Origin: a virus
Length of the DNA stretch: 64,000 nt
IMG/VR virus record: IMGVR_UViG_3300042879_006196
Coordinates: 62,001-126,000 of that record
Reading direction: 5' to 3' (one strand)
The notes under the pieces: model-generated
What the model was told of the DNA's origin: nothing
What the model saw: the letters and a program-made list of their open reading frames with translations, nothing else
Database searches by the model: none
Shown here: piece after piece, positions 42,066 to 51,240 of the stretch
Layout: every line of letters starts with the position of its first letter
How positions within the stretch are numbered: the first letter of the stretch is position 1
Program-made: the position numbers and the translations under genes

Positions 42066-42661
42066 TGATGAAGTTTGATGTAGAATTGTGTAAATTTGCT
42101 TTAAAAAACAATTTACATGTTGAATATTTCATTTGGGTTTACCTTAGAAGTTTGAACTCTACAGGCTTACACAATCTGGACTTCCCATACAACAAGAGAT
42201 TTTCAAAATCTTGTTTTGAAAGAAAGCTAAAATCAAATCTTTTTTATAAAATTTCTGGAAATAAGATTGTGTTAACAAGCTCAAAAAATCTGCCATTTTT
42301 TTATAAATCGAAAAAATATTCATTTGATATAAGTGTTTTGAATCTTTTTGCCAGAAAAAATTCTTCAACATCTGATAAAATAATTGTTGGATGGACAAGT
42401 ACAAATATAAAATATCTTTTAATTTGTTTGGTGGGCTGCCAATATGATAGTAAAAAACCTTACGCTTTAGAGCTGATAAGTGAAGATACTGGTCAAGCTA
42501 TTTCTACAATTCAAAGAGCCTTAAAAAATCTTTTTGTTCACAGATATAACTTGCCTCAAGGTAATCCCAGCCCACGTTCTTATTTGTATCAAAACAAAAG
42601 TGTGAATCTATCAGCAAATTATAATCAATTTTTGCTGGGAAAAAACACTTCAATTAATTAA
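42065..42661 (+). CDS. Hypothetical protein with a possible winged-helix segment
   Basis: 198 aa from ATG 42065 or 42068. The segment ELISEDTGQAISTIQRALKN (about 137-156) resembles a helix-turn-helix. The rest is basic and aromatic. It closes the primosome block before dnaE, and a new promoter box follows at 42666. It may be a replication or transcription regulator. Confidence 0.5.
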   Translation: MMKFDVELCKFALKNNLHVEYFIWVYLRSLNSTGLHNLDFPYNKRFSKSCFERKLKSNLFYKISGNKIVLTSSKNLPFFYKSKKYSFDISVLNLFARKNSSTSDKIIVGWTSTNIKYLLICLVGCQYDSKKPYALELISEDTGQAISTIQRALKNLFVHRYNLPQGNPSPRSYLYQNKSVNLSANYNQFLLGKNTSIN

Positions 42662-42683
42662 TAATTGCCGTATATTGATATAT

Positions 42684-45600
42684 ATGTGTAACAATAAAGA
42701 CTTCGTGCATTTGCATTGCCACACTCATTACAGTGTTCAAGATGCCCTCCCTACGCCTGAAAAATTGATTTTAGGAGCAAAGGCACAAGGTTTTACATCT
42801 ATTGCTATCACTGATCACGGAAAAATGGCAGGTCATTTTGAATTTGCTGATGCTGCTCATAAAAACAATATTAAACCCATATTAGGATGTGAATTTTATT
42901 TAGCAAAAGATAGATATGATAAAAGCAATTTAGCTGCAGATGGAACAAAAAAAGGTAGAGAAAAATTATCTCACCTTACGATTCTTGCTCAAAATAAAGA
43001 AGGATATAAAAATATTCTACAACTAGGCTATGAGGCTTCAAATCCAGATTGTTATTATTATTTTCCAAGAATTGATTTTGATTATCTTGCCAAATACAGC
43101 GAGGGTTTAATTTGTTTGTCAGGTTGCCTTGCATCAGAATTAAATCAAGCTTTATTAAAAGGTTCTTACGAAGATGGGCTTAGGGTAGCTAAAAAATATA
43201 AAGAAGTGTTTGGAGATCGTTATTTTATTGAGCTTCAGTATCATGGTATTGAAGAACAAAAACACAATCTTCCATCGCTGGTTAAGATTGCCAAAGATTT
43301 AGATATTCGCACTGTGGCGTCCAATGATGTGCACTACGTGGAAGCTATGGATTGGAAACTGCATGACGTATTGATTCAAATGAAAGATTTGCGAGATGAT
43401 AAAGGCTCTAAAAATCAAGGAAAGAAAGAAGCGTATGGATCGCACCAATTCTGGTTAAAATCTTATGATGATATGTATAGAATTTTCGGAGGAAAAGTGC
43501 CAGAATCACTTTCCAATACTAAGCTCATTGAAGAGATGGTAGAGGATTATTATGAAGTAGATTTGCCCCACTTGCTTCCAGAAGGAAAGATTGATACAGA
43601 AAATAAATCATTTGTAAATTTTTGGCAATCAAAACTTCCACACCATGAATCCAAAGAAGCATATTTGGCTTATCAAGGATTTGTTGGACTAAAAAATCTA
43701 GGTTTAGATAAAAACCCCGAATATATAAAAAGACTAAAATATGAAATTGAAACTATTTGGTATATGGGTGTAACAGATTATTTCTTAATTCAAAAAGAAA
43801 TGGTCAATTACATGAATGAGAAAAACATTTTATTTGGAGTGAGAGGTTCAGGAGTTGGATCACTGTTAAATTATTGTTTAGGTGTGTCTTCTGCTGATCC
43901 AATAAAATTCGGCTTAATGTTTGAGCGATTTTTAAATCCTGGCAGAGGAAATCAATACAAAATAGACTTCGAAACCTTCAATGATATTGATGAAAATATA
44001 GATGAAATTGAAGCTAAAAATTGGATAAAAGAACAATGTAAGGTGTTTCTTGAAAACCCAGAAAATAATCAATATGAATCAAGAATTTCTAGAGAACTTT
44101 GGATTTTAGAAAACCAAAAAGCATTAATTAAGTTGATGAGTGCATCAAAGAAAGGTCATAAACTAAAACAAAATTCTTCCAACTTTATTACATTTTTTGT
44201 TGCTGGTATTGCAAATGAAATTCCTACAGGCGAATTAATTATCACTAAAGTTTCAGGTCTGCCTGACATTGATACTGACATTGATGACTCAAAAAGACAA
44301 GAAGTGATTGAGTGGGCTAAATTGAGATTTGGCGAAGATAATGTTAAAGCTGTTGGCACATGGGGTACATATAAAGCTAAAGCATCAATTCTTGGTACAT
44401 TAAAAACATCAGAAAAGTTCAAAAAACAATATGGTGACAATTTGGCACAAATGGCACTGAAAGTTTCAGGTGCAATACCTAATAAGCCTGATATGACAAT
44501 AAAACAGGCTATTAAAGATAGCCCTGATTTTGCATATTGGGCTGGTAGATTCAAGGAAGAAACAGAAAATGCAGAAAAACTGCATGGGACAATTTCAAAT
44601 TTAGGTGTACACGCCGCCGCTGTAGTTGTGTCAAAAAAACCTATTCATCATGTTTTGCCAGTTGAAAATTCTAAAGGCACTATGTGTACAGCTTTCGATA
44701 TGTCAAATGTTGAGAGAACAGGAACAATCAAATATGACTACCTTGGACTTGCTACATATAGACAAATTTCTTTAGCTAAAAAACTCATCAAACAGAGACA
44801 CGATGTTGAAATTGATCTACTGAAAATTGAGCTTGATGATGCAAAAGTTTTCAAATCGGTTTTTACAAAAGGAAACACAGTATCTATTTTTCAGTTTGCA
44901 AGTGCTGGTATGCAAAAAGTGCTGAAAGAAGTAAAAGCTTCTAGCATGGATGATTTAATTGCAGTGGCTGCTCTATATCGTCCAGGTCCCTTAGATTATA
45001 TCCAAGATTATGCCAGAGGAAAATTCAATCCTAGCTCTGTTAAATACTGTCATCCAATGGTTGAAAAACATCTTGCACCTACTTATGGAATTATGGTTTA
45101 CCAGGAACAAGCAATGTTTTTGGCTCGTGAAATGGCAAATTTAGATTGGATCGAAGTAGATAAATTAAGAAAAGGTATCGCTAAGAAATCTGGTAAGCAA
45201 TTTGATGAAGCTTGTGAAAACTTTGCTAAAAAAGCATCTGAAAGAGGCGTTGCAGGCAACGTTATCAAAGAAGTGTTGCAATTAATGTCTAAATTTGGTG
45301 GATATGCATTCAATAAAAGTCATGCTTGTATGTACGCAATTGTTGCTTATTGGACTGCATATCTTAAAACTTATTATCCTGCAGAATGGATGGCATCATG
45401 TATTGAATCAGACAAAGATGACACAGACAAGCTTGATATTTATCTTACAGAATGCGAAAGATTGGGCTTGGTCATTCAAGAGCCAAATGTTAATGAATCT
45501 GACATATTTACCACTGTATCTGAAGATGGAAAAATTTGTCTTCCAATTACATCTTTGAAAGGAGTGGGCAATAGTGGTAGCAGTATTGTGGAAAATAAAC

Positions 45601-45890
45601 CTTACAAAGGCTTAACAGATTTCGTTGAAAGGTCTGGTTGCAATAAATCTTTATTTGTTGCTTTATCAGCAGGAGGCGCTTTAAACTGTTTAATTAATGA
45701 AAAAGATATAGATGAAGAGGACTTTTTAGATTTTTGGTTGGAATATTCCAAATCAAAAGCAAAAACTAAGAAAAAAACCACTGCAATCAACGTAAATTTA
45801 AATACAATGAGTTTGCTTGAGATAAGAAATATTTCACAAAAAAATAATTCAAATGGCTCAGACTTACTTTCAATGTTGGATGAACTATGA
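42684..45890 (+). CDS. dnaE: DNA polymerase III alpha subunit (DnaE-type)
   Basis: 1068 aa from ATG 42684; CGTATATTGATATAT precedes it. PHP domain: VHLHCHTHYSVQDA and ITDHGKMAGHFEFA. Palm: VRGSGVGSLLNYCLG, ERFLNPGRG, and LPDIDTDIDDSKRQ with catalytic Asp residues; fingers: AALYRPGPLDYI, YGIMVYQEQAM and FNKSHACMYAIVAYW. About 100 extra residues (43950-44254) separate ERFLNPGRG from PDIDTDID, which are adjacent in cellular DnaE. No proofreading exonuclease domain seen. It is the replicative polymerase, working with the clamp and loader encoded at 57-60 kb. Confidence 0.95.
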   Translation: MCNNKDFVHLHCHTHYSVQDALPTPEKLILGAKAQGFTSIAITDHGKMAGHFEFADAAHKNNIKPILGCEFYLAKDRYDKSNLAADGTKKGREKLSHLTILAQNKEGYKNILQLGYEASNPDCYYYFPRIDFDYLAKYSEGLICLSGCLASELNQALLKGSYEDGLRVAKKYKEVFGDRYFIELQYHGIEEQKHNLPSLVKIAKDLDIRTVASNDVHYVEAMDWKLHDVLIQMKDLRDDKGSKNQGKKEAYGSHQFWLKSYDDMYRIFGGKVPESLSNTKLIEEMVEDYYEVDLPHLLPEGKIDTENKSFVNFWQSKLPHHESKEAYLAYQGFVGLKNLGLDKNPEYIKRLKYEIETIWYMGVTDYFLIQKEMVNYMNEKNILFGVRGSGVGSLLNYCLGVSSADPIKFGLMFERFLNPGRGNQYKIDFETFNDIDENIDEIEAKNWIKEQCKVFLENPENNQYESRISRELWILENQKALIKLMSASKKGHKLKQNSSNFITFFVAGIANEIPTGELIITKVSGLPDIDTDIDDSKRQEVIEWAKLRFGEDNVKAVGTWGTYKAKASILGTLKTSEKFKKQYGDNLAQMALKVSGAIPNKPDMTIKQAIKDSPDFAYWAGRFKEETENAEKLHGTISNLGVHAAAVVVSKKPIHHVLPVENSKGTMCTAFDMSNVERTGTIKYDYLGLATYRQISLAKKLIKQRHDVEIDLLKIELDDAKVFKSVFTKGNTVSIFQFASAGMQKVLKEVKASSMDDLIAVAALYRPGPLDYIQDYARGKFNPSSVKYCHPMVEKHLAPTYGIMVYQEQAMFLAREMANLDWIEVDKLRKGIAKKSGKQFDEACENFAKKASERGVAGNVIKEVLQLMSKFGGYAFNKSHACMYAIVAYWTAYLKTYYPAEWMASCIESDKDDTDKLDIYLTECERLGLVIQEPNVNESDIFTTVSEDGKICLPITSLKGVGNSGSSIVENKPYKGLTDFVERSGCNKSLFVALSAGGALNCLINEKDIDEEDFLDFWLEYSKSKAKTKKKTTAINVNLNTMSLLEIRNISQKNNSNGSDLLSMLDEL

Positions 45891-46570
45891 TAGAAGATAC
45901 AAATTTTATAGATAAGTTTTTAGATTGGGAAAAGTTTGATGCTACTTCTCAAATCTCAAAAAGAATAAATGGTGTAACCAAAGAAGCAGTGATTGATGAA
46001 GTCACAATTTGGGAGAAAACCATTAAAACAATGATCCCTCTTGATTATCAAGAAATTCATAAAGAAATATCCTCTTGGGATATTTCAGTTCCAAGTGCGC
46101 ATGCTCTCACATATGAAAATATCGCTTCCACTTATGCTAGGCTTGTTTCATACAAGCTAAGAGTAAGCAATCTCTTATCAGCTGCAAAAGCTTGGAGAGA
46201 TACTGCAGAAACTGGCATGAAATATGTGGAAGAACTTGCACAGGGTGCTTTTACAGGCACTGCTGTTGAAAAGAAAGCAAATGCCGCTTATGTAGTACAG
46301 CCTTTTGTTCACCTAAAAGTCCATGCGAGCAGATTAGAAAATTATTTGGAGAAAATACACTCCTCAATAATGTTTTGTGCTCAGCAAATTGATTTGCTTA
46401 TAAAAGAAAAACAATCTATAGCCAAATTAAATTTCAAACTTGGTCAAGAAGGCGAATTAGTCATTTCAAATCAAACTTCATACAATGAAGAAGAGGAAGT
46501 GATTGAAGAAGATGGGGAAATCTGGACTCCCATACAAAAAAGTAACAGAAACCAAAAACATTCGAGATAA
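45887..46570 (+). CDS. Conserved phage-type helical protein next to polymerase
   Basis: 227 aa, ATG overlapping the dnaE stop. Helical core LVSYKLRVSNLLSAAKAWRD then YVEELAQGAFTGTAVEKKAN and QPFVHLKVHASRLENYLEKI resembles proteins that I recall near RecA and polymerase genes of large phages, with no assigned role. The C-terminus is acidic. Probably a replication or recombination accessory factor. Confidence 0.55.
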   Translation: MIEDTNFIDKFLDWEKFDATSQISKRINGVTKEAVIDEVTIWEKTIKTMIPLDYQEIHKEISSWDISVPSAHALTYENIASTYARLVSYKLRVSNLLSAAKAWRDTAETGMKYVEELAQGAFTGTAVEKKANAAYVVQPFVHLKVHASRLENYLEKIHSSIMFCAQQIDLLIKEKQSIAKLNFKLGQEGELVISNQTSYNEEEEVIEEDGEIWTPIQKSNRNQKHSR

Positions 46571-46625
46571 TTTTAAATAATTTTCACGATAATTAAATTG
46601 ACTTATTAAGTCCAAAAGGAAAAAT

Positions 46626-47489
46626 ATGAAAAGAGTAACACCAAAGTCATTACAAGAAAGACAAAACAACAAAAGCAAATATGCTGACCTTCCTAAGTTG
46701 AAGGACATTCTCGTAGACCTCTCTGTCAAAAACACTCCAAAGGTGGTTCGAAAGATCCGTCTTGTTGGTGAGGCACAACTTTTTACAGAGATACAAAATA
46801 AAAAGCGAATCCCTGGTCAAAAAGGAACTGAAGCTGTTCCTTTCCCTGATGTTCATAAAAATGCATCTCCAACTCGTATTGGTCATGATGATGAAACTAA
46901 GTGCCCTTGGAGAGCAATGGGATATATCGGATCAAGACGATATGCTCAACGCTGCTTAGAAGAACAAGAAGATGGTACTTGGGTACACAAGATTCTTGTC
47001 AAAGGACCATCAGTGTTTGACTTTTTCTTTGATTGGGAAGAAGGACGAAGAGCTGAAAACGATCCAAACATTTCCTGCTTCTTGGGTGGTGATGTAGCCC
47101 CTCCAGTGCGAATACAAGCCATTTATGATGCTACCAAGCTTGGCAATGTAGATTATAAAGTATTTGATGTGCCTAAAGATATGCCATTGACAGAAGAGCA
47201 TATTAACTTACTCCGAAGTGTTAGAGAACCGTCTGCTGATGAAATGAACGCTTTCAGGAATGAATACAATGAGGAGCGAAAAAATGATCCATCAATGCCT
47301 GAATGGAGAGACTATTTCGAGTACGGTCACGATATTCGAAGAATCTTCAAGCACACTCCTCCTATTGAAGATAATCCTGAAGAAGAGCAAAAGTCTGAAG
47401 AAAGCCACTCTTTTACACAATCTGAAACTGCCTCTACACAGTCTGAATCTGAAGATAACAGTTTTGATCTAGAGGATGTAAACTGGTAA
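46626..47489 (+). CDS. Candidate single-stranded DNA-binding protein
   Basis: 287 aa, SD AAAAGGA. A basic, aromatic-rich core (VVRKIRLVGEAQLFTEIQNK, CPWRAMGYIGSRRYAQRC, SVFDFFFDWEEGRR) is followed by a disordered acidic Ser/Glu tail ending EDNSFDLEDVNW, the style of SSB C-terminal tails that bind partner proteins. Directly upstream of recA, as gp32-type proteins act with UvsX. The codons here use more C/G than neighbours, suggesting high expression. Not matched to a known SSB family. Confidence 0.5.
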   Translation: MKRVTPKSLQERQNNKSKYADLPKLKDILVDLSVKNTPKVVRKIRLVGEAQLFTEIQNKKRIPGQKGTEAVPFPDVHKNASPTRIGHDDETKCPWRAMGYIGSRRYAQRCLEEQEDGTWVHKILVKGPSVFDFFFDWEEGRRAENDPNISCFLGGDVAPPVRIQAIYDATKLGNVDYKVFDVPKDMPLTEEHINLLRSVREPSADEMNAFRNEYNEERKNDPSMPEWRDYFEYGHDIRRIFKHTPPIEDNPEEEQKSEESHSFTQSETASTQSESEDNSFDLEDVNW

Positions 47490-48691
47490 TGGCAAAAGGA
47501 CCACTTAGCAAAGAAGAAAGACAAAAGCTTTTAGAAATAAAGCTTAAGTCTATTGGTTCCCTTGACAAAATTGTTAAGGGAGAGGATTTTGACGCTAGAC
47601 ACAAAGATTACATTCCTCTTGGAATCCCTGAGATTGAGTGTGAAATGGGTGATTTGCCTGGGTTCGTCATGGGCAACTTGATTGAACTAATTGGTGAAAG
47701 TGGTTCTGGAAAAACTTACGTTGCTTTAAAGGCAGCGGCACAAGCCCAAAAGAAGGGGATGAAAGTGGCTTTCTTTAACGTAGAAAATTCTTTCTACGAA
47801 AAGCGAGCTAACCAAATTGGTGTCATTACTAGAGATCCAAATCTTTTTGAAATGATTCCTAACTTAGGTTCTGGAGAAGTTATCTGTGACACTGTTTGTG
47901 CAATGGTAGAGTCTGGATTATACGGATTAATTATTGTTGACTCTGTAACAGCATTAATTCCAAGTGATAGTTTGGAAAAAAGCTTTAATGATCCTCGGAA
48001 AATTGGTGCACATGCTGTGCTTGTTGGTGAGCTTGCAAAAAAACTCACCTTCTTAACTGGAGAGTACAATACTAATGTAATCTTGATTAACCAATTCAGA
48101 ATTGGCGCAGGAGCTATGCCAAATACTTTTGTGAAGAAACCTACAGGTGGTGAAGGATTATACTTCTATGATCACTATAGATTTACTTTTAAAAAGATTG
48201 GTGGAGCCGCTGGCGCCATTTACAATGCTGATAAACAAATTATTGGAGGTAAAACCGAGCTGACAATGCACAAAATTCGTTATGCCGCTCCAAATACAAA
48301 GGTAATTTTTCCAATCTACTTTACAGAAGAGGACTCAAATCCTGTTATTGACTTTTTAATGAGAGCAAAAGCAAGAAATGTTGAGTTAATCAAAGAAGTG
48401 GGGGCTAAAAACAAAAAGCGTTATCAATATATTACCGAAGACGGTGAAATTATTGAATCAGGTGAAGCAAAAGAGTTTATTAACTTTTTGATGAAAATTC
48501 CAGCGCCTTCAAAACGCACAAGAAATGACCAATCAGCAACAGCATTTGAATACATTTGTCGAAAGATTAAGTTTGACGACAAAATGGTAAGTGAAATGCT
48601 TGAAAAACTTGAAACAGAAAGTGTTTTTGAAACACCTTCCGAGTTGATAGGATATACTGAAGAAGTAGATTTCAATGATAGCTCAGATTGA
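47489..48691 (+). CDS. recA: RecA/UvsX recombinase
   Basis: 400 aa, start overlapping the previous stop. IELIGESGSGKTYVALKAAA (Walker A), KVAFFNVENSFYEKRANQIG, GLIIVDSVTALIPSD (Walker B), NVILINQFRIGAG (L1/L2 region) and KKPTGGEGLYFYDHYRF match RecA. The C-terminal 100 residues differ from bacterial RecA. It forms filaments on ssDNA for strand exchange and recombination-dependent replication, together with the SbcCD-like complex and RecJ. Confidence 0.92.
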   Translation: MAKGPLSKEERQKLLEIKLKSIGSLDKIVKGEDFDARHKDYIPLGIPEIECEMGDLPGFVMGNLIELIGESGSGKTYVALKAAAQAQKKGMKVAFFNVENSFYEKRANQIGVITRDPNLFEMIPNLGSGEVICDTVCAMVESGLYGLIIVDSVTALIPSDSLEKSFNDPRKIGAHAVLVGELAKKLTFLTGEYNTNVILINQFRIGAGAMPNTFVKKPTGGEGLYFYDHYRFTFKKIGGAAGAIYNADKQIIGGKTELTMHKIRYAAPNTKVIFPIYFTEEDSNPVIDFLMRAKARNVELIKEVGAKNKKRYQYITEDGEIIESGEAKEFINFLMKIPAPSKRTRNDQSATAFEYICRKIKFDDKMVSEMLEKLETESVFETPSELIGYTEEVDFNDSSD

Positions 48692-49400
48692 ACAATTCCA
48701 GAGAGAACTAAATCTATCCTCAAGTGCTAAAAAGTATCTTGAGGATAGATTTTTTGATTCAACTACTGTTGAGCAATTTAATATTGGATTTTGTCCTTCA
48801 TGTTCAAGTTTCAATTTTGATTTGCTTAATGGTAGAATTGTAGTTCCAATTTTTGACGTGTATGGAAAGCACATTGCTTTTGCAGGTAGAAAACTTGATA
48901 ATTACAGCACTGACGTTAAAGATTTCTATCAACAAAAAACATCTGATTTAGTGGGTTTGAATAAATTTTTGAAGTGGAAAACCTCTAAATGGATAAACAC
49001 TCCTTATACAAAAGCTAATCACCTGTACAACTTAGACAAAGCTAAAAAACATATTTTTGACTTAGGGTTCTGTGTGATAGTTGAAGGATATTTTGATGTT
49101 ATGCGATTATCTCAGCTTGGGTATAAAAATGTAGTGGCTTTATGTGGCACTTCGCTTACATCAAGACAATGCGAACTAATTTACAGATACACCAACAAAA
49201 TATTAATTATGCTTGATGGTGACGAAGCTGGTAAGACAGCAACAAATAAAACAATTTTCAAAGCAAGGGCAAACAATATTTTCGCCAATGTTATTGATAT
49301 GCCTGAAAATTTAGATCCTGATGATTTAGATCAAGAAACACTTGAAATAATCTTCAATGAGATAATTAATTCAGATGAAGAGGTGTATATAAAACTATGA
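48675..49400 (+). CDS. DnaG primase catalytic (TOPRIM) domain as a separate protein
   Basis: 241 aa. NGRIVVPIFDVYGKHIAFAG, then LGFCVIVEGYFDVMRLSQLG (catalytic Glu) and ILIMLDGDEAGKTA (metal-binding DxD) match the RNA-polymerase core of DnaG. No zinc ribbon and no C-terminal helicase-binding domain. The zinc domain is the gene at 41264. Overlaps recA and recJ, so it is translationally coupled to recombination genes instead of the helicase block. Confidence 0.88.
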   Translation: MIAQIEQFQRELNLSSSAKKYLEDRFFDSTTVEQFNIGFCPSCSSFNFDLLNGRIVVPIFDVYGKHIAFAGRKLDNYSTDVKDFYQQKTSDLVGLNKFLKWKTSKWINTPYTKANHLYNLDKAKKHIFDLGFCVIVEGYFDVMRLSQLGYKNVVALCGTSLTSRQCELIYRYTNKILIMLDGDEAGKTATNKTIFKARANNIFANVIDMPENLDPDDLDQETLEIIFNEIINSDEEVYIKL

Positions 49401-51142
49401 AAAAAGCAGAATGGATTTTAAAATCATTTAGTAGAGAACTCGCATCCACTTTAGCAGAAGAGTGCGAAGTACCTAAGCCTATTGCTAACATTTTAGCAAG
49501 TAGAGGAATTGATTCTAAAGAAAAAGCACTTGAATTTATTGAAAAGCCAGCAAAATTAATTAGAAACCCTAAAAATTTGCCAGATTGTGATAAAGCTGTT
49601 GCGCGATTAAAAAAAGCAATTGAAGAAAAAGAAAAGATTTATGTTTGGGGCGACTATGATGTTGATGGGATCACATCCACTTCTATTGTCGTTACATGTT
49701 TTGAAATGTTTGGTGCAAATTTTATTTATAAAGTACCAAATAGATTTGATGATGGCTATGACATTAAAAGGCACTCTGTTGATGAATGTATTAAAGAAAA
49801 ATGCACACTTCTTATGAGCGTGGACTGTGGAATTGTCGCTTTTGACACTGCAGATTATGCCAAAGAACAAGGCATAGATGTAATTGTTACAGACCATCAC
49901 TCTCCAAGCGAAGACGGTAAAATTCCAGACTGTGTGGCTGTAGTTAATCCAGCTAGATTGGATTCTGAATATGGCTTTTCTGGGCTGTGTGGAGCCACTG
50001 TAGCATTTAAATTAATGTTAGCACTTGGTAGAGCATTAAATTTTGATTTGAATAAAATTGTTTCTGAAACAATTGAATTTGTTGCACTAGGAACTGTCGC
50101 AGACGTTGCGCCAATGACTGATGAAAACAGAGTTTTAGTTCACAAAGGATGCCAAGTACTATCTAACTCTAAAAAAATGGGTATTCAAGAAATTTTAAAA
50201 ATTGCTGGAGCTAAAAATGTTGATACAACAACTATTGGATTCCAAATTGGTCCTAGAATGAATGCTATAGGTAGATTATCTGATCCAATGATTGCTGTAG
50301 AGTTAATGTTAGAGAAAAGCCCACAAAGAGCAAAGTTTTTAGCAAACCAACTTGACACAGCAAATAAACGAAGACAATCCAAACAAGAGCACATGGTTCA
50401 AGAAGCCTTAGATATGGTTGAAGAAGAAAAACTATATGAAATGTCTGCAATTGTATGTTGGGCAAAATCTTGGCATCCAGGGTTGATAGGGCTAGTATCT
50501 GGCAAATTAGCAGAAAAATATCATAGACCTGCGATTGTACTTGCATTAAATGATGAAGGTAAAGCAAAAGGGTCTTGCCGTTCCACTAAATCAGTGAATA
50601 TTTTGAATATTTTGAAACATAAAAAAGTTTTGGATTATTATTCAAAAAAACTTGATGGTAACCCAATAGTTGGTGGACACGCCTTTGCTGCTGGAATGGA
50701 AGTTCCTGAAAAAAATCTTGAGGCGTTTAGAGACTCTGTTTGTGAAGTACTCACAGAACTAAATCCAGACTTTGCTCCTGGCAATAGAATCTTCTTTGCA
50801 GATTCATTTATAGCAGCTGGTGAGGTTAATGATACAACTTTTGAGTCTTTACAGGGACTCGCTCCTTTTGGTTCTGGTCACACAGAGCCAGTGTTTTGGT
50901 TAAATAAAGTTAAGGTCTTAGAGCAAAAACATTTATCCAATGGTAAACATTTGAAATTCATATTACAACATGATAGATTCAAGTACAAAAAACTTTCAGG
51001 GCTATTATGGCATAGGGCTTCAGATTACAATGACAACTATGTAGAAGAATATATTGATCTGCTTTTTACTTTTGGTAAAGAAACTCGCGGTTTTGGTTCA
51101 CAATTTTATTTACAAATTGTAGATTTTAAAATTTCTGAGTAA
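49397..51142 (+). CDS. recJ: Single-strand-specific exonuclease RecJ
   Basis: 581 aa, about full RecJ length. DHH motifs: YVWGDYDVDGITSTSIV, LMSVDCGIVAFDTA, IVTDHHSPSEDGKIP and GTVADVAPMTDENR; DHHA1: SCRSTKSVNI and VGGHAFAAGME; then an OB-fold. It degrades ssDNA 5'-3' and would supply 3' tails for RecA. Ends the recombination block; an AT-rich spacer follows. Confidence 0.93.
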   Translation: MKKAEWILKSFSRELASTLAEECEVPKPIANILASRGIDSKEKALEFIEKPAKLIRNPKNLPDCDKAVARLKKAIEEKEKIYVWGDYDVDGITSTSIVVTCFEMFGANFIYKVPNRFDDGYDIKRHSVDECIKEKCTLLMSVDCGIVAFDTADYAKEQGIDVIVTDHHSPSEDGKIPDCVAVVNPARLDSEYGFSGLCGATVAFKLMLALGRALNFDLNKIVSETIEFVALGTVADVAPMTDENRVLVHKGCQVLSNSKKMGIQEILKIAGAKNVDTTTIGFQIGPRMNAIGRLSDPMIAVELMLEKSPQRAKFLANQLDTANKRRQSKQEHMVQEALDMVEEEKLYEMSAIVCWAKSWHPGLIGLVSGKLAEKYHRPAIVLALNDEGKAKGSCRSTKSVNILNILKHKKVLDYYSKKLDGNPIVGGHAFAAGMEVPEKNLEAFRDSVCEVLTELNPDFAPGNRIFFADSFIAAGEVNDTTFESLQGLAPFGSGHTEPVFWLNKVKVLEQKHLSNGKHLKFILQHDRFKYKKLSGLLWHRASDYNDNYVEEYIDLLFTFGKETRGFGSQFYLQIVDFKISE

Positions 51143-51160
51143 CTTTTTTTATTTCTCATA

Positions 51161-51240
51161 CGTATATATATTTAGTTCGTCTCCTCTAGTAGACCAAAGA
51201 ACTGTTTTTTGCGCAAAAGGATTTGCGTAATAAGGAATAT
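51161..51240 (+). promoter_or_regulatory. Promoter and structured leader
   Basis: CGTATATATAT near 51161 is a -10-like box. Unlike most genes here it is followed by a leader of roughly 65 nt. A hairpin GCGCAAA-AGGA-TTTGCGT (51212-51229) ends just before the SD-like AAGGA of ATG 51241, so its loop and stem could modulate ribosome access. Confidence 0.4.

Noticed and set aside
43950-44254. Intein in dnaE
   Set aside because: The insert has no Cys/Ser at its start, no HN-Cys/Ser/Thr at its end and no splicing blocks; about 100 aa is also too short for a typical intein.
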